The translations under genes were made by a program, and so were the position numbers. A stretch of 64,000 nt of DNA from JBCCGR01 sp039029195. Its GTDB lineage: Bacteria > Pseudomonadota > Alphaproteobacteria > Rhizobiales > Rhizobiaceae. The DNA lies in contig JBCCGR010000015.1 of assembly GCA_039029195.1 (NCBI GenBank), positions 21,706 to 85,705 on the forward strand, in the 5' to 3' direction. This document shows, piece by piece, positions 18,284-26,496 of the stretch (position 1 is the stretch's first letter; each line of letters opens with the position of its first letter). The notes under the pieces are model-generated. The model saw only the letters and a program-made list of their open reading frames with translations, was not told the origin of the DNA and made no database searches.

Positions 18284-18853
18284 TCACAGAACCTCGGCCT
18301 GGACATTCAGAAACACCAGTTCCGGCGTTTTGACCTCTACAACTCCGTGCCGCAATTCAGCATCTAGTGCGATGGAATCTCCCGGCGCCATCGGGATCCT
18401 TTCACCTCCGTATCCATAAATGGCTTCGCCCTCAATGATCCGGATAAAGATTACGCCCCGGCCGACATAGGTTGGCGGGGGGGCATCCTGGCGTTTCAGA
18501 TGAACGGTTATGGCGTCAAATTTGAGATTGCTACGCCGGTGGTTGGCCAGTTGCCAAAATCTATGGGTGTGTTGGCCCTGAATGCGTGACGATCGCAACC
18601 CCTCGCCAGCCTGGGTAAATGTATAGTCGGAATGGGTCTGCGCCACGTCGCCGAAAATATTGACCAGTGGGATGTCGAGGGCTTCGGCAAGGCGCACCAG
18701 CGTCGGCAGGGTCGCTGAAGATTGTGCATTCTCAATGCGGCTTATCATTGGCGCGGAGACACCTGAGACTTCCGCCAAGTCCTTGGCGGACAAACCGTTG
18801 GCCCGTCGGGCGGAATGCAAGGCCGCACCAACAGTTTCTTCGATAGAGGGCAT
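18284..18853 (-). CDS. XRE family regulator with C-terminal cupin domain
   Basis: A 189-residue regulator. It has an N-terminal XRE helix-turn-helix (about residues 8-62, LSAKDLAEVSGVSAPMISRIENA) and a C-terminal cupin sensor domain (about 115-185). This architecture is common in regulators of amine or amino acid catabolism. It is the downstream neighbour, 11 bp apart, of the 2OG oxygenase gene at 18865-19827. A tandem direct repeat upstream of that gene (19846-19883) is a candidate operator. The ligand is unknown. Confidence 0.88.
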   Translation of the reverse strand: MPSIEETVGAALHSARRANGLSAKDLAEVSGVSAPMISRIENAQSSATLPTLVRLAEALDIPLVNIFGDVAQTHSDYTFTQAGEGLRSSRIQGQHTHRFWQLANHRRSNLKFDAITVHLKRQDAPPPTYVGRGVIFIRIIEGEAIYGYGGERIPMAPGDSIALDAELRHGVVEVKTPELVFLNVQAEVL

Positions 18854-18864
18854 GCCCTCGGCCC

Positions 18865-19827
18865 CTATTTGGCTTTGTGCGCGAAAGCTTTAGCAAACCG
18901 CCATGTGAGGTAGTCACCACAAGTGATCGCGGGGTCCTTGGGCTGATAATCAGCGCCGAATATTTCGCGCGCATCAATCGCGGTTTCCGGGTTTGGATCA
19001 TAGGCGCACACGATCGAAAGTCGCTCCTGACCAGAAGTGTTTTTTACCCTGTGAGGCGTCGAATTGTAGGTATCGTCCGTCCAGCGTGCCAGAAGATCTC
19101 CCACATTCACGATCAGCGTGCCATCAATGGGAGGGGCCGATATCCAGTCGCCGCTCACAGTTTGAACTTCCAGACCGCCAACTGAATCCTGACACAATAC
19201 GGTGAGCATGCCGAAGTCTGTATGGGCTCCAACGCCAAACTGATCCGCAGCGGCATCGGCCGGCTGCGGCGGGTAGTACACAAACGAATTTCGGCTCATC
19301 GGCTTGTCATTGCTGCGTAGAAAGAACTGTTCATCCAGCCCCAATCCAAGCGCGAAACCGCGCATCAGATGTTCCGCAACCTCGTGGACTTTGCCGAAAT
19401 ATTCGAGACACAGCTTCTCGATCTGCGGCATATCTTGCGGCCATTTGTTGGCTCCCCTCAGTTCATGGTCTTGAGGATAGCGACCGTCCTTGCTTTGATA
19501 TCCCCAAACGAAACTCTCCTTCAGATCGGGCTTGGCATCGTCGTCCATTTTGGCACCACCCACGCTGATCCAGCCCCGATGATTGCCGGTGATCCGTACC
19601 TTTCCTTTCTGTTCGTTATCAGCGCGAAAGAATGCGAGAGCCGCCTCGCGCGCCGTATCGATGAGCTCGTCCGGAATGCCATGGCCCTTGATGTAGATGA
19701 AACCGAGGTCAATGTTGGCCTCGTGCAAAGCCTTCGCCACAGACATGGGATCGCTGCCATCGCGAAGCGGGGCCACATCGACCACCGGAATGGTCGCCAT
19801 GTCAAAGTTGGTTTCTATCTTTCCCAT
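18865..19827 (-). CDS. 2-oxoglutarate/Fe(II) oxygenase, isopenicillin N synthase family
   Basis: A 320-residue oxygenase with the N-terminal DIOX domain and a double-stranded beta-helix. The iron ligands are visible as His202, Asp204 (AHTDFGML) and His259 (STPHRV). Arg269-x-Ser271 (RLSIV) is the 2-oxoglutarate clamp. Related enzymes hydroxylate or dealkylate small molecules; no beta-lactam genes are near, so isopenicillin synthesis is not implied. It shares a strand and likely an operon with the XRE-cupin regulator downstream. Confidence 0.88.
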   Translation of the reverse strand: MGKIETNFDMATIPVVDVAPLRDGSDPMSVAKALHEANIDLGFIYIKGHGIPDELIDTAREAALAFFRADNEQKGKVRITGNHRGWISVGGAKMDDDAKPDLKESFVWGYQSKDGRYPQDHELRGANKWPQDMPQIEKLCLEYFGKVHEVAEHLMRGFALGLGLDEQFFLRSNDKPMSRNSFVYYPPQPADAAADQFGVGAHTDFGMLTVLCQDSVGGLEVQTVSGDWISAPPIDGTLIVNVGDLLARWTDDTYNSTPHRVKNTSGQERLSIVCAYDPNPETAIDAREIFGADYQPKDPAITCGDYLTWRFAKAFAHKAK

Positions 19828-19845
19828 GATCGTTCAAAGCCAATA

Positions 19846-19883
19846 ATTGCATTTTGAGAAACATATTGCATTTTACGCAACAA
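19846..19883. promoter_or_regulatory. Two tandem 19-bp direct repeats, candidate operator
   Basis: Two directly abutting 19-bp units begin with identical ATTGCATTTT (19846-19855 and 19865-19874) and differ at four later positions. The second unit contains TTGCATTTTACGCAA, a near-palindrome. They end about 19 bp upstream of the 2OG oxygenase start on the minus strand. The two-turn spacing suits cooperative binding by the adjacent XRE-cupin regulator, which is inference. Confidence 0.5.
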
Positions 19884-19995
19884 GAACAGGTCGAATACAC
19901 TGTTTCGGGTGCATTTACGTCCCAAACTGGCTCACTCAATTCGCCAGCGTGTGTGCAAAGTAATTTGCAGTCGGCGAAACGAGCCTACCTTCTCG

Positions 19996-20580
19996 CTAGG
20001 CGTCGCTTTCCGCATAATATCCCACCACATCCCCATCGGTGGTCACGCCAAGGCCATTGAGATGCCGGTTGACGTAGTTGAAGTAGCCAATGATCTGGAC
20101 CGCTTCGAGGATTTCCCCATCGTCCAGTCCGGCCGACTTCAGTGCATCAACGTCTGACTTTTCCATGTCTCCGGGACGCAATGTCAGTTTCTCTGCATAT
20201 TTGAGCAGTTCCAGTTCTCGCCCGGAAAACGCATTTGAAGGGGCTCTCGCCTTGAGTGCGGCCTCAATTTCATCGGCGCGTCGATCATCCCCAATCAGAT
20301 GCCGCGCGTTGGCCCAATGGTTCGCGTAGGAATAAGTCGATCCGTTCAGCAAAGAGACATACGAGCTGATGGTTTCCTGAAGCCATTCTGGCAGCGTGTT
20401 CGCTTCGTCGTGCAGCGCGGCCCGGTAAAGGATCACATGGCCTTTCATTGTGTTTGGCCGTAGGGAATGCACACGCATCACATTGTCTACCGTGCCATGA
20501 GGTGTTCGAGCGAGGTGCAACACCTCTTTCAAATCATCATCCGCGTCTTCATCTGCGATCATCTTGATCCAGGCTGCCAT
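19996..20580 (-). CDS. Carboxymuconolactone decarboxylase / AhpD-like protein lacking the CxxC
   Basis: A 194-residue all-helical protein of the AhpD-like peroxidase-related family. Relatives carry N-x-C-x-Y-C-x-x-H at the active site; here the matching positions are N79 G80 S81 T82 Y83 S84 Y85 A86 N87 H88, so both cysteines are serine. The whole protein contains no cysteine. It is therefore unlikely to be a thiol peroxidase and may be a decarboxylase-like or binding protein. It lies 168 bp upstream of the 2OG oxygenase gene on the same strand. Confidence 0.8.
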   Translation of the reverse strand: MAAWIKMIADEDADDDLKEVLHLARTPHGTVDNVMRVHSLRPNTMKGHVILYRAALHDEANTLPEWLQETISSYVSLLNGSTYSYANHWANARHLIGDDRRADEIEAALKARAPSNAFSGRELELLKYAEKLTLRPGDMEKSDVDALKSAGLDDGEILEAVQIIGYFNYVNRHLNGLGVTTDGDVVGYYAESDA

Positions 20581-20621
20581 TGTCGTTCCAACCTTTCCAA
20601 TAGGGTTACCCGTAAAAAGAG

Positions 20622-20880
20622 TTATGCGGCTTTCTCAGGCATTATCTCTGATTTGCAGCGGGCAACAAAATCTTTCCACACGTCATCGGTGCTTTCATCG
20701 AGCGTCGGTTTTGCATACTCGTCAAGCATCTGTTTCCAAAGCCGGTTGGCGCGATTTTCAGCGCTTCCACGCCCCTGCTCATCCTAGGTTTCGTAGCGCC
20801 TGACGTCAGCAATCGGATTTGGCGAACCGAGGCGCACCGTCAAAAATTCCGCCGAGGACGCGCAGAAATTGTCAGCCAAT
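20622..20880 (-). pseudogene. Remnant of an MttB-family trimethylamine methyltransferase (C-terminus)
   Basis: On the minus strand, 53 codons end at a TAA (20622-20624) and read DEQGRGSAENRANRLWKQML..., then DEYAKPTLDES. This is the C-terminal helical tail typical of MttB-family corrinoid methyltransferases. It is preceded by a TAG (20784-20786), and YET lies before that TAG in the same frame. MttB tails usually have a tryptophan there (YETW), so a TGG-to-TAG change is likely. The frame stays open to about 20880, where the upstream gene ends. The body of the gene is missing, so this is a decayed relic. Identity rests on pattern recognition. Confidence 0.6.
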
Positions 20881-20881
20881 A

Positions 20882-21964
20882 TCAGCTATCCAATCCCACC
20901 GTCGGTCGGGGATGTGACACCAGCTCCTGCAGTTCCGGGCGTTTCAAGACAACATTTGCGGTTGGCTCAAAGTTCTGGTCCAGCAAACGGCCATCCTCCC
21001 AAAGCGGTGTGCCATCGATCTTGATGGTGGGATCCAGCACCATCCAGCAGATTTCGCCCGGCGGATAACCGCCGCAAGTGTGGAAGTGGGCAAATCTCGG
21101 ACTGCCAAAGATGTTGTTGGACCAGCGATCCGGGTTGTCATCGATTCCACCGGTGTAGAAGCAGGCTGGATGAATACCGGCATGCCAGGAATGGATCGCA
21201 TATTTGTCGATGCCGAACCGGCGCGAAACCATCTCATAGTGGGCTTCAATAGCCACAACGCTTGATCCTTCACCCTCAAAGCCGACGATGCGCCCCTGTT
21301 CGACCAGTGCAAACACGATGCCCTCAATCTTGCAGCTTGCCGGAGCGTAGGACTGTGATCCGGTCGGTGTCAGCCATCTGGTCAGTGCGACCTTGCCGGA
21401 CATGCGTCTCGCCAAAATTGGCTGCGGGACACAAAGCGGAAATCGCCTTATTGCCACTTCACCGTCGGGCTCCAGATCCTGATCGTCCAACGGGCAAATG
21501 AGTTCTGTCCCGAGTGGACAGGCAACCGTGATTTCGCGCGCGCCAAATGAAACCCGGTCCACCGCAGCCTTGAACTCCTTCATGGCCTTGTGATTCACCG
21601 AGGCGTAGGTCGACGAAAGCGCCGCCACATCGCGCGTGTAGAGCATCGCGACGCTTTTTCCGGGAAGATTGTCGGTGAAGCGATCCTGATCACCAATGCG
21701 TGCGAGATAGATGATCGTGTCGTGTTGGCTTAAAAGCTGTTCGTAGTCTTCCGGCAAGTCATCGTCCGGTGTGCCGACCCGGATGGTGGAGGCTTCTGCG
21801 CCGAGGTCTTGAACGGCGCTCGCCAGCAATGTTGAAATTTCATTGTCGTACCAGCCAAACTTGGGATCTTCGCAGACTAGGAGAACCCGATCGTCGGGTT
21901 TCACCTCCAGACAGTTTTGCAGCAGGTTGAACGCGCCTGCCTTGTCATACTCAATCAAATTCAC
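20882..21964 (-). CDS. M29 aminopeptidase / NicX-like family protein
   Basis: A 360-residue protein that I place, with moderate confidence, in the M29-like superfamily that includes 2,5-dihydroxypyridine 5,6-dioxygenase NicX. C-terminal candidate metal ligands are in HSWHAGIHPACF near residue 259 and HFHTCGGYPPGE near residue 293. The N-terminal VKPDDRVLLVCED resembles the start of M29 domains. The start is GTG at 21964. It ends next to the MttB relic, and its neighbours suggest catabolism of an N-containing compound. Confidence 0.6.
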   Translation of the reverse strand: MNLIEYDKAGAFNLLQNCLEVKPDDRVLLVCEDPKFGWYDNEISTLLASAVQDLGAEASTIRVGTPDDDLPEDYEQLLSQHDTIIYLARIGDQDRFTDNLPGKSVAMLYTRDVAALSSTYASVNHKAMKEFKAAVDRVSFGAREITVACPLGTELICPLDDQDLEPDGEVAIRRFPLCVPQPILARRMSGKVALTRWLTPTGSQSYAPASCKIEGIVFALVEQGRIVGFEGEGSSVVAIEAHYEMVSRRFGIDKYAIHSWHAGIHPACFYTGGIDDNPDRWSNNIFGSPRFAHFHTCGGYPPGEICWMVLDPTIKIDGTPLWEDGRLLDQNFEPTANVVLKRPELQELVSHPRPTVGLDS

Positions 21965-22030
21965 TCACCTGTCTCCGCCTGCGGATCACGACTCAAACCA
22001 TCTTAATCCACACAGACATGCGGCAAATCT

Positions 22031-22777
22031 CTAAACACGCTGGCCGGATTGCATCTTGCGTTCAAGCCACCGTACACCCGCTGACACGATCAAGATGAGG
22101 ACCAGATATTCGAGAACCAGAATGGTGTAGATTTCCAGTGGGCGATACTCGACCACCACCAGCTCGTTGGCCTTGCGTGTCAGTTCCTGCATGCCGATAA
22201 CCGAGACGAGGGACGACATTTTCAGCATGTAAACAAGCTGATTGCCCAGTGCCGGCAGGATACGGCGGATTGCCTGAGGCAGAATAACAAACCGCATCAT
22301 ATCGGAGTAGCTGAGCGATATTGAATGCGAGGCTTCGTACTGTCCCTTATCGATGGACTGAATTCCGGCCCTGAAGATTTCGGCTTCGAAGGCACTATCT
22401 GAAAGTGCCAGCGCAATGACGCCGGCCCAGAAGACGGAGATGGAAAGGCCGGTCATCTGGGGTAGTCCGTAGTAGACCCACAGGATCAGAACCAGAATGG
22501 GAATGGCCCGGACAAGCTCGACATAGACCCGGTTGAACCGCCTCAACGACGCTTTCTTGGAAAGACCCGGAAGGGCAACCGCCAGACCGATGACAATCGA
22601 AATGATGATCGCCGTTATGGAAAGCAGCAGCGTGTAGTAAAGGCCGCTGGCGAGAAACTTCAGATTGTTCAAGCCCGACGGAATGGTGGGATTGACGACA
22701 TACCAACCCCAGTTCTGGGCACAGCCCGTCAGGAGAAGAGCGGAGGCAAAGAGAACGGACAGTCGGCCAAAGGTCAC
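22031..22777 (-). CDS. Polar amino acid type ABC transporter permease (HisM/GlnP family)
   Basis: A 248-residue permease with an N-terminal hydrophobic segment and four to five further membrane segments. The permease-ATPase coupling loop FEAEIFRAGIQSIDKGQYEAS lies near residue 129. It begins with a signal-like stretch ending in a lipobox-like LLLTGC at residues 15-20, unusual for a permease. The start is GTG at 22777 with GGGAG 7 bp upstream. It follows the ATPase gene by 15 bp and pairs with the binding protein gene at 23666 on the other strand. Confidence 0.88.
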   Translation of the reverse strand: MTFGRLSVLFASALLLTGCAQNWGWYVVNPTIPSGLNNLKFLASGLYYTLLLSITAIIISIVIGLAVALPGLSKKASLRRFNRVYVELVRAIPILVLILWVYYGLPQMTGLSISVFWAGVIALALSDSAFEAEIFRAGIQSIDKGQYEASHSISLSYSDMMRFVILPQAIRRILPALGNQLVYMLKMSSLVSVIGMQELTRKANELVVVEYRPLEIYTILVLEYLVLILIVSAGVRWLERKMQSGQRV

Positions 22778-22792
22778 GCGCTTTCTCCCTGC

Positions 22793-23536
22793 TCAGTGCG
22801 ACAAAATTTTCGCCAGGAAATCCTGACACCGATCTGTGCGCGGTTTGGTGAAGAACTGATCAGGCTCCGCTTTTTCGACAATCTCCCCATGATCCATGAA
22901 GACCATTGTATCGGCGGCCCGTTTGGCGAAACCCATTTCGTGAGTAACACAAATCATTGTCATGCCGCTTTCGGCGAGTTCGCCCATCACATCCAGAACT
23001 TCGTTGATCATTTCCGGATCAAGCGCCGATGTTGGTTCATCGAACAGCATGATCTGTGGTTCCATGCACAAGGATCTTGCAATCGCCACACGCTGTTGCT
23101 GACCGCCGGAAAGCTGGGCCGGGTATTTGTCTGCCTGCTCGGGAATGCGCACCCGCTCAAGATAGGAGACCGCAAGCTCTTGCGCCTCCGCTTCGGACAT
23201 TTTTCGGGTGCGAAGCGGGCCTAGGGTCAGGTTCTGTTTTACCGTGAGATGAGGAAACAGGTTGAATTGCTGAAACACCATTCCGACGTTTGAACGCACA
23301 GCCTTCAGGCTCGCATTGGTGTGTGTCAGCTCCGTTCCGGCGACCTCGATGCGCCCCTCATCATGCTGCTCCAGACCGTTGATGCAACGGATCAGTGTCG
23401 ACTTACCGGAACCCGAGGGACCGCAAACGACAACCTTTTCGCCCGATTGAACTTCCAGAGATACGCTGCTCAGGGCGCGAAAATTGCCGAAGTCCTTGCA
23501 AACCTGTTCCATCTTTATGGTGGCGGATGGTTTCAA
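22793..23536 (-). CDS. Amino acid ABC transporter ATP-binding protein (GlnQ family)
   Basis: A 247-residue ATPase. Walker A is GPSGSGKST near residue 39, the signature LSGGQQQR near residue 141 and Walker B IMLFDEPTSALDPE near residue 160; the switch histidine is in CVTHEMGFA. This is the GlnQ/HisP type. The start is TTG at 23536 (an ATG at 23512 is the alternative). It is divergent from its probable binding protein across about 130 bp. Confidence 0.92.
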   Translation of the reverse strand: MKPSATIKMEQVCKDFGNFRALSSVSLEVQSGEKVVVCGPSGSGKSTLIRCINGLEQHDEGRIEVAGTELTHTNASLKAVRSNVGMVFQQFNLFPHLTVKQNLTLGPLRTRKMSEAEAQELAVSYLERVRIPEQADKYPAQLSGGQQQRVAIARSLCMEPQIMLFDEPTSALDPEMINEVLDVMGELAESGMTMICVTHEMGFAKRAADTMVFMDHGEIVEKAEPDQFFTKPRTDRCQDFLAKILSH

Positions 23537-23665
23537 GTTTGATATTCTCTCCCGATGAGCCGCGAAAGGGAACTAAGCCACGAAATTGATTGCCACGCAA
23601 TGAGTTAGTTGTGTTGCAAATTCAATGGCACACATGGGGCTCTGAAACGATCAAGGGAGATACAA

Positions 23666-24442
23666 GTGAAACTGATCAAACTGGCAACAGCGCTGTGTTT
23701 TTTAGCCTGTTCAACAACTGCGTCGATGGCGCAATCGGCGTTGAATGAGATTTTGAACACCGGTGTTTTAAAAGTGGGCACCACGGGTGACTGGAACCCG
23801 ATGACCATGAAAGACGTCACCAACAACAGCTACACTGGCTACGATATCGACGTGATGAACGAACTTGCGAAAGACCTTGGTGTTAAGGTTGAGTTCGTAC
23901 CGGCCGACTGGAAAACGCTTGTAAGCGGTGTGACCGCAGGCAAGTATCACATGACCGGTTCGGCCTCGGTTTCGCCGGCCCGCGCCAAGGCAACCGGTTA
24001 CTCGACACCCTATTTCTCGCTGGCAACCGTTCCTCTCATTCTGAAAAAGAACGCTGACAAGTTCAAAGACTGGGATGACATGAACAAGGGCGATGTGACC
24101 GTTGCGGCGACGCTCGGCACAACGCAGGAAAAGCAGGTCAAACAGTTTTTCCCTGATGCCAAACATCAGATTGTTGAGGCTCCAGCTCGTGACTTTCAGG
24201 AAGTTCTGGCCGGACGGGCAGACGCGCACATCACATCCAATGTTGAAGCGCTGAAGCTGGTTGAGAAATATCCTCAGATGATGATTGTCCCGGTTTCGGC
24301 ACCAAAATCGCCTACGCCAATCGCGATGCTGCTTCCGCAGTCCGACCAGGTCTGGATCAACTACATCAACACCTGGGTTGCTCTGAAAAAGGAACGCGGA
24401 TTTTTCGACACGCTCGGCAAAAAGTGGCGGTTGAAAGAATAG
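23666..24442 (+). CDS. Amino acid type ABC transporter substrate-binding protein
   Basis: A 258-residue periplasmic binding protein of family 3. It has a Sec signal peptide (about residues 1-23, cut after SMA). The binding-domain start is GVLKVGTTGDWNPMT and continues with SYTGYDIDVM. The start is GTG at 23666, supported by an AAGGGAGA site 6 bp upstream; an in-frame ATG at 23609 lacks one. A rho-independent terminator follows at 24468-24492. The ligand may be an amino acid or aromatic/cyclohexadienyl acid relative and is not determined. Confidence 0.9.
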   Translation: MKLIKLATALCFLACSTTASMAQSALNEILNTGVLKVGTTGDWNPMTMKDVTNNSYTGYDIDVMNELAKDLGVKVEFVPADWKTLVSGVTAGKYHMTGSASVSPARAKATGYSTPYFSLATVPLILKKNADKFKDWDDMNKGDVTVAATLGTTQEKQVKQFFPDAKHQIVEAPARDFQEVLAGRADAHITSNVEALKLVEKYPQMMIVPVSAPKSPTPIAMLLPQSDQVWINYINTWVALKKERGFFDTLGKKWRLKE

Positions 24443-24467
24443 ATCACAAAGCCTGATGCAATAGGAG

Positions 24468-24492
24468 GGGCGCTCACTTGAGCGCCCTTTTT
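24468..24492 (+). terminator. Rho-independent terminator after the binding protein gene
   Basis: GGGCGCTC-ACTT-GAGCGCCC is a perfect 8-bp stem with a tetraloop, followed by five T. It ends one base before the GST start at 24494, so GST and creatininase expression would depend on readthrough or on an internal promoter. Confidence 0.85.
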
Positions 24493-24493
24493 C

Positions 24494-25123
24494 ATGATAA
24501 AAGTCTACGCTATTCCCGTAAGCCTCTATTGTGCAAAGCTGCGCATCCTGATGCGCCACAAAAACCTTGATTGGCAGGAGATCCTCCCTCCTGGCGGATA
24601 TGGTTCGGCTGAATATGCGACACTCGTTCCGGCGGGAAACCTGCCCGCACTGGAGCACAACGGGTTCTTGCTGGGCGATTCAGAGGCCATCGCCGAATAT
24701 CTGAACGAGATTTGTCCTGAACCGGATATGCTTCCAGGTGATGCGAAACAGCGGGCCGCAATTCGGGCACGATCACGGTTTCACGACACGCGTCTCGAAC
24801 CCGCCGTAAGATCCCTTTTCCCGCATATCAAGAATGCCAACCGGGACACGGCGTTTGTGAAGCAGCAATGGTCAGTTGTGCAGCAAGGGGTGGATCAACT
24901 GACGCGATTGCTACCGGTGACCATTGAGGTTTTGACCCTCGGCGATTGTGGCTTTCCCATTACCTGTGCCTGGATTGAAGAACTCGCCCGGCATTTCGGA
25001 TTGGAGCCCGCATCAAACGACAGGGTGAAGGATTATCTTGGCGCTCTCGAGCGGTTTGACGCCGTCGCGTCAGAACTGGCCGACTATCGTCCACGTCTTG
25101 TCGAATGGCTTGGTGATCAATGA
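24494..25123 (+). CDS. Glutathione S-transferase family protein
   Basis: A 209-residue GST. The N-terminal thioredoxin-like domain (about residues 1-78) has a PVSLYCAKLR active-site region, cis-Pro at NLPAL and the glutathione-contacting LGDSEAIAEYL. A helical C-terminal domain follows. Its ATG lies just after the terminator at 24468-24492. Its stop overlaps the creatininase start (ATGA), so the two are coupled. The substrate is unknown. Confidence 0.88.
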   Translation: MIKVYAIPVSLYCAKLRILMRHKNLDWQEILPPGGYGSAEYATLVPAGNLPALEHNGFLLGDSEAIAEYLNEICPEPDMLPGDAKQRAAIRARSRFHDTRLEPAVRSLFPHIKNANRDTAFVKQQWSVVQQGVDQLTRLLPVTIEVLTLGDCGFPITCAWIEELARHFGLEPASNDRVKDYLGALERFDAVASELADYRPRLVEWLGDQ

Positions 25124-25860
25124 GGCTCGATCTTTGCACATGGTACGAGGTTGAAGACTATCTTCAGCGCTCCAATGCGATCATCCTCCCCACCGGCTCG
25201 ACCGAACAGCATGGCCCCATGGGTCTGATTGGCACCGATGCACTCTGTGCAGAAGCGATAGCCCAAAGGGCCGGTCAAGAGCTTTCAATTCTTGTTGTGT
25301 CGACGCTCGCTTACACGCCGGCCCCATTCAACATGGCGTTTCCCGGCAGCATTTCCGTCTCTCCACCTGTCTATGAAAGTCTGGTTTCAGAAATCATCAC
25401 CGGACTTGCGACCCAGGGATTTCAGCAGTTCTACTTTTTGAACGGCCATGGCGCCAATCTGGAATGTCTGGCCCGGGTGACCGAAAAGTGTGCCGCCGCT
25501 GATCGGCAGATCAGGGTTCGATCCTGGTGGGATTTTGAGCCGGTTAACCGGTTGCGTAGGGAGTTCTACGGCGATTGGGAGGGGATGCACGCCACCCCTT
25601 CCGAAATCGCGATCACTCAGGCCACCCATCGAGTTGTTGAATCGGGTGACGCTGAGACCCCTCCCGAAAAATTGAGTGCTGCATACATAAAGGCACATGC
25701 CGGAGACAAGCATGGTCCGCCCGGTGAACACCGTCGAGACTTCCCGGATGGACGCGTCGGTTCCCATTCCGCTTTGGCAAAGCCAGAACACGGGAAGCAG
25801 CTCTTGGACGCAGCAACGGCCGCCGTCGCGAATGACATCCGAAGTTGGATAAACGCCTGA
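25120..25860 (+). CDS. Creatininase family amidohydrolase
   Basis: A 246-residue metal-dependent amidohydrolase of the creatininase superfamily. Metal ligands are visible as Glu29, His31 and Asp40 in GSTEQHGPMGLIGTD. The family block LNGHGAN lies near residue 107, and a conserved Glu is in EGMHATPSE near residue 154. Relatives open cyclic amides such as creatinine or cleave formamides. It is translationally coupled to GST. Confidence 0.88.
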   Translation: MRLDLCTWYEVEDYLQRSNAIILPTGSTEQHGPMGLIGTDALCAEAIAQRAGQELSILVVSTLAYTPAPFNMAFPGSISVSPPVYESLVSEIITGLATQGFQQFYFLNGHGANLECLARVTEKCAAADRQIRVRSWWDFEPVNRLRREFYGDWEGMHATPSEIAITQATHRVVESGDAETPPEKLSAAYIKAHAGDKHGPPGEHRRDFPDGRVGSHSALAKPEHGKQLLDAATAAVANDIRSWINA

Positions 25861-25869
25861 CGGCAAAAA

Positions 25870-26490
25870 TCAGGCTAACAATTGCACACCCGCATTGCGC
25901 ATTGCATTGAGGGCTCCTGACAATGATCCGTCCTGATCAATTGCGCGGCAGGCATTGAGGATCACGCTCGTTTCAAAGCCTTGTGCCCGCGCGTCTTCAG
26001 CAGAAAACCGCACGCAAAAATCCAGCGCAAGGCCAACGCAATAGACGCGTTGAATGCCGCACTCGCGCAGATAATTCGCGAGACCCGTCGGGGTCCGGTG
26101 GTCGTTCTCAAAAAAAGCCGAATAGGAATCGATGTCCGGGCGAAATCCTTTTCGAATGACCACCGCAGCGTTGGATGTGTCCAGCTGTTTGTGGAACTTT
26201 GCGCCTTTGGAGTTCTGAATGCAGTGGTCTGGCCAAAGGACCTGTGGACCATAGGGCATCATGATCTCGGAAAATGGCTCGGCTCCAGCATGGCTAGATG
26301 CGAAAGAAGAATGACCCGCCGGATGCCAGTCCTGTGTGATCGCCACCGTCTTGAACTGTTCTGCCAGCCTGTTGATCGGCGCGACCACCTCGTCTCCGCC
26401 CGGAACCTCAAGGCGCCCTCCCGCACAAAAGTCCCGCTGAACATCAATGACCAGCAAAGCGTCGTGGCGACCGGGATGGAAATCAAGCAC
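25870..26490 (-). CDS. pncA: Nicotinamidase
   Basis: A 206-residue isochorismatase-fold amidase that hydrolyses nicotinamide to nicotinate and ammonia. The catalytic triad is readable as Asp16, Lys114 and Cys159 (GLALDFCV). The metal ligands are Asp54, His56 and His60 in TQDWHPAGH. LWPDHCIQ and the SYSAFFEND block are PncA-typical. The start is GTG at 26490, 6 bp after the acyl-CoA synthetase gene. It closes a minus-strand amide-degradation run, so it may serve salvage or catabolism of imported amides. Confidence 0.92.
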   Translation of the reverse strand: MLDFHPGRHDALLVIDVQRDFCAGGRLEVPGGDEVVAPINRLAEQFKTVAITQDWHPAGHSSFASSHAGAEPFSEIMMPYGPQVLWPDHCIQNSKGAKFHKQLDTSNAAVVIRKGFRPDIDSYSAFFENDHRTPTGLANYLRECGIQRVYCVGLALDFCVRFSAEDARAQGFETSVILNACRAIDQDGSLSGALNAMRNAGVQLLA

Positions 26491-26496
26491 AGCGGT

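Noticed and set aside
18865..19827. Isopenicillin N synthase and beta-lactam biosynthesis
   Set aside because: The fold is shared by many oxygenases and no ACV synthetase or other beta-lactam genes are nearby.
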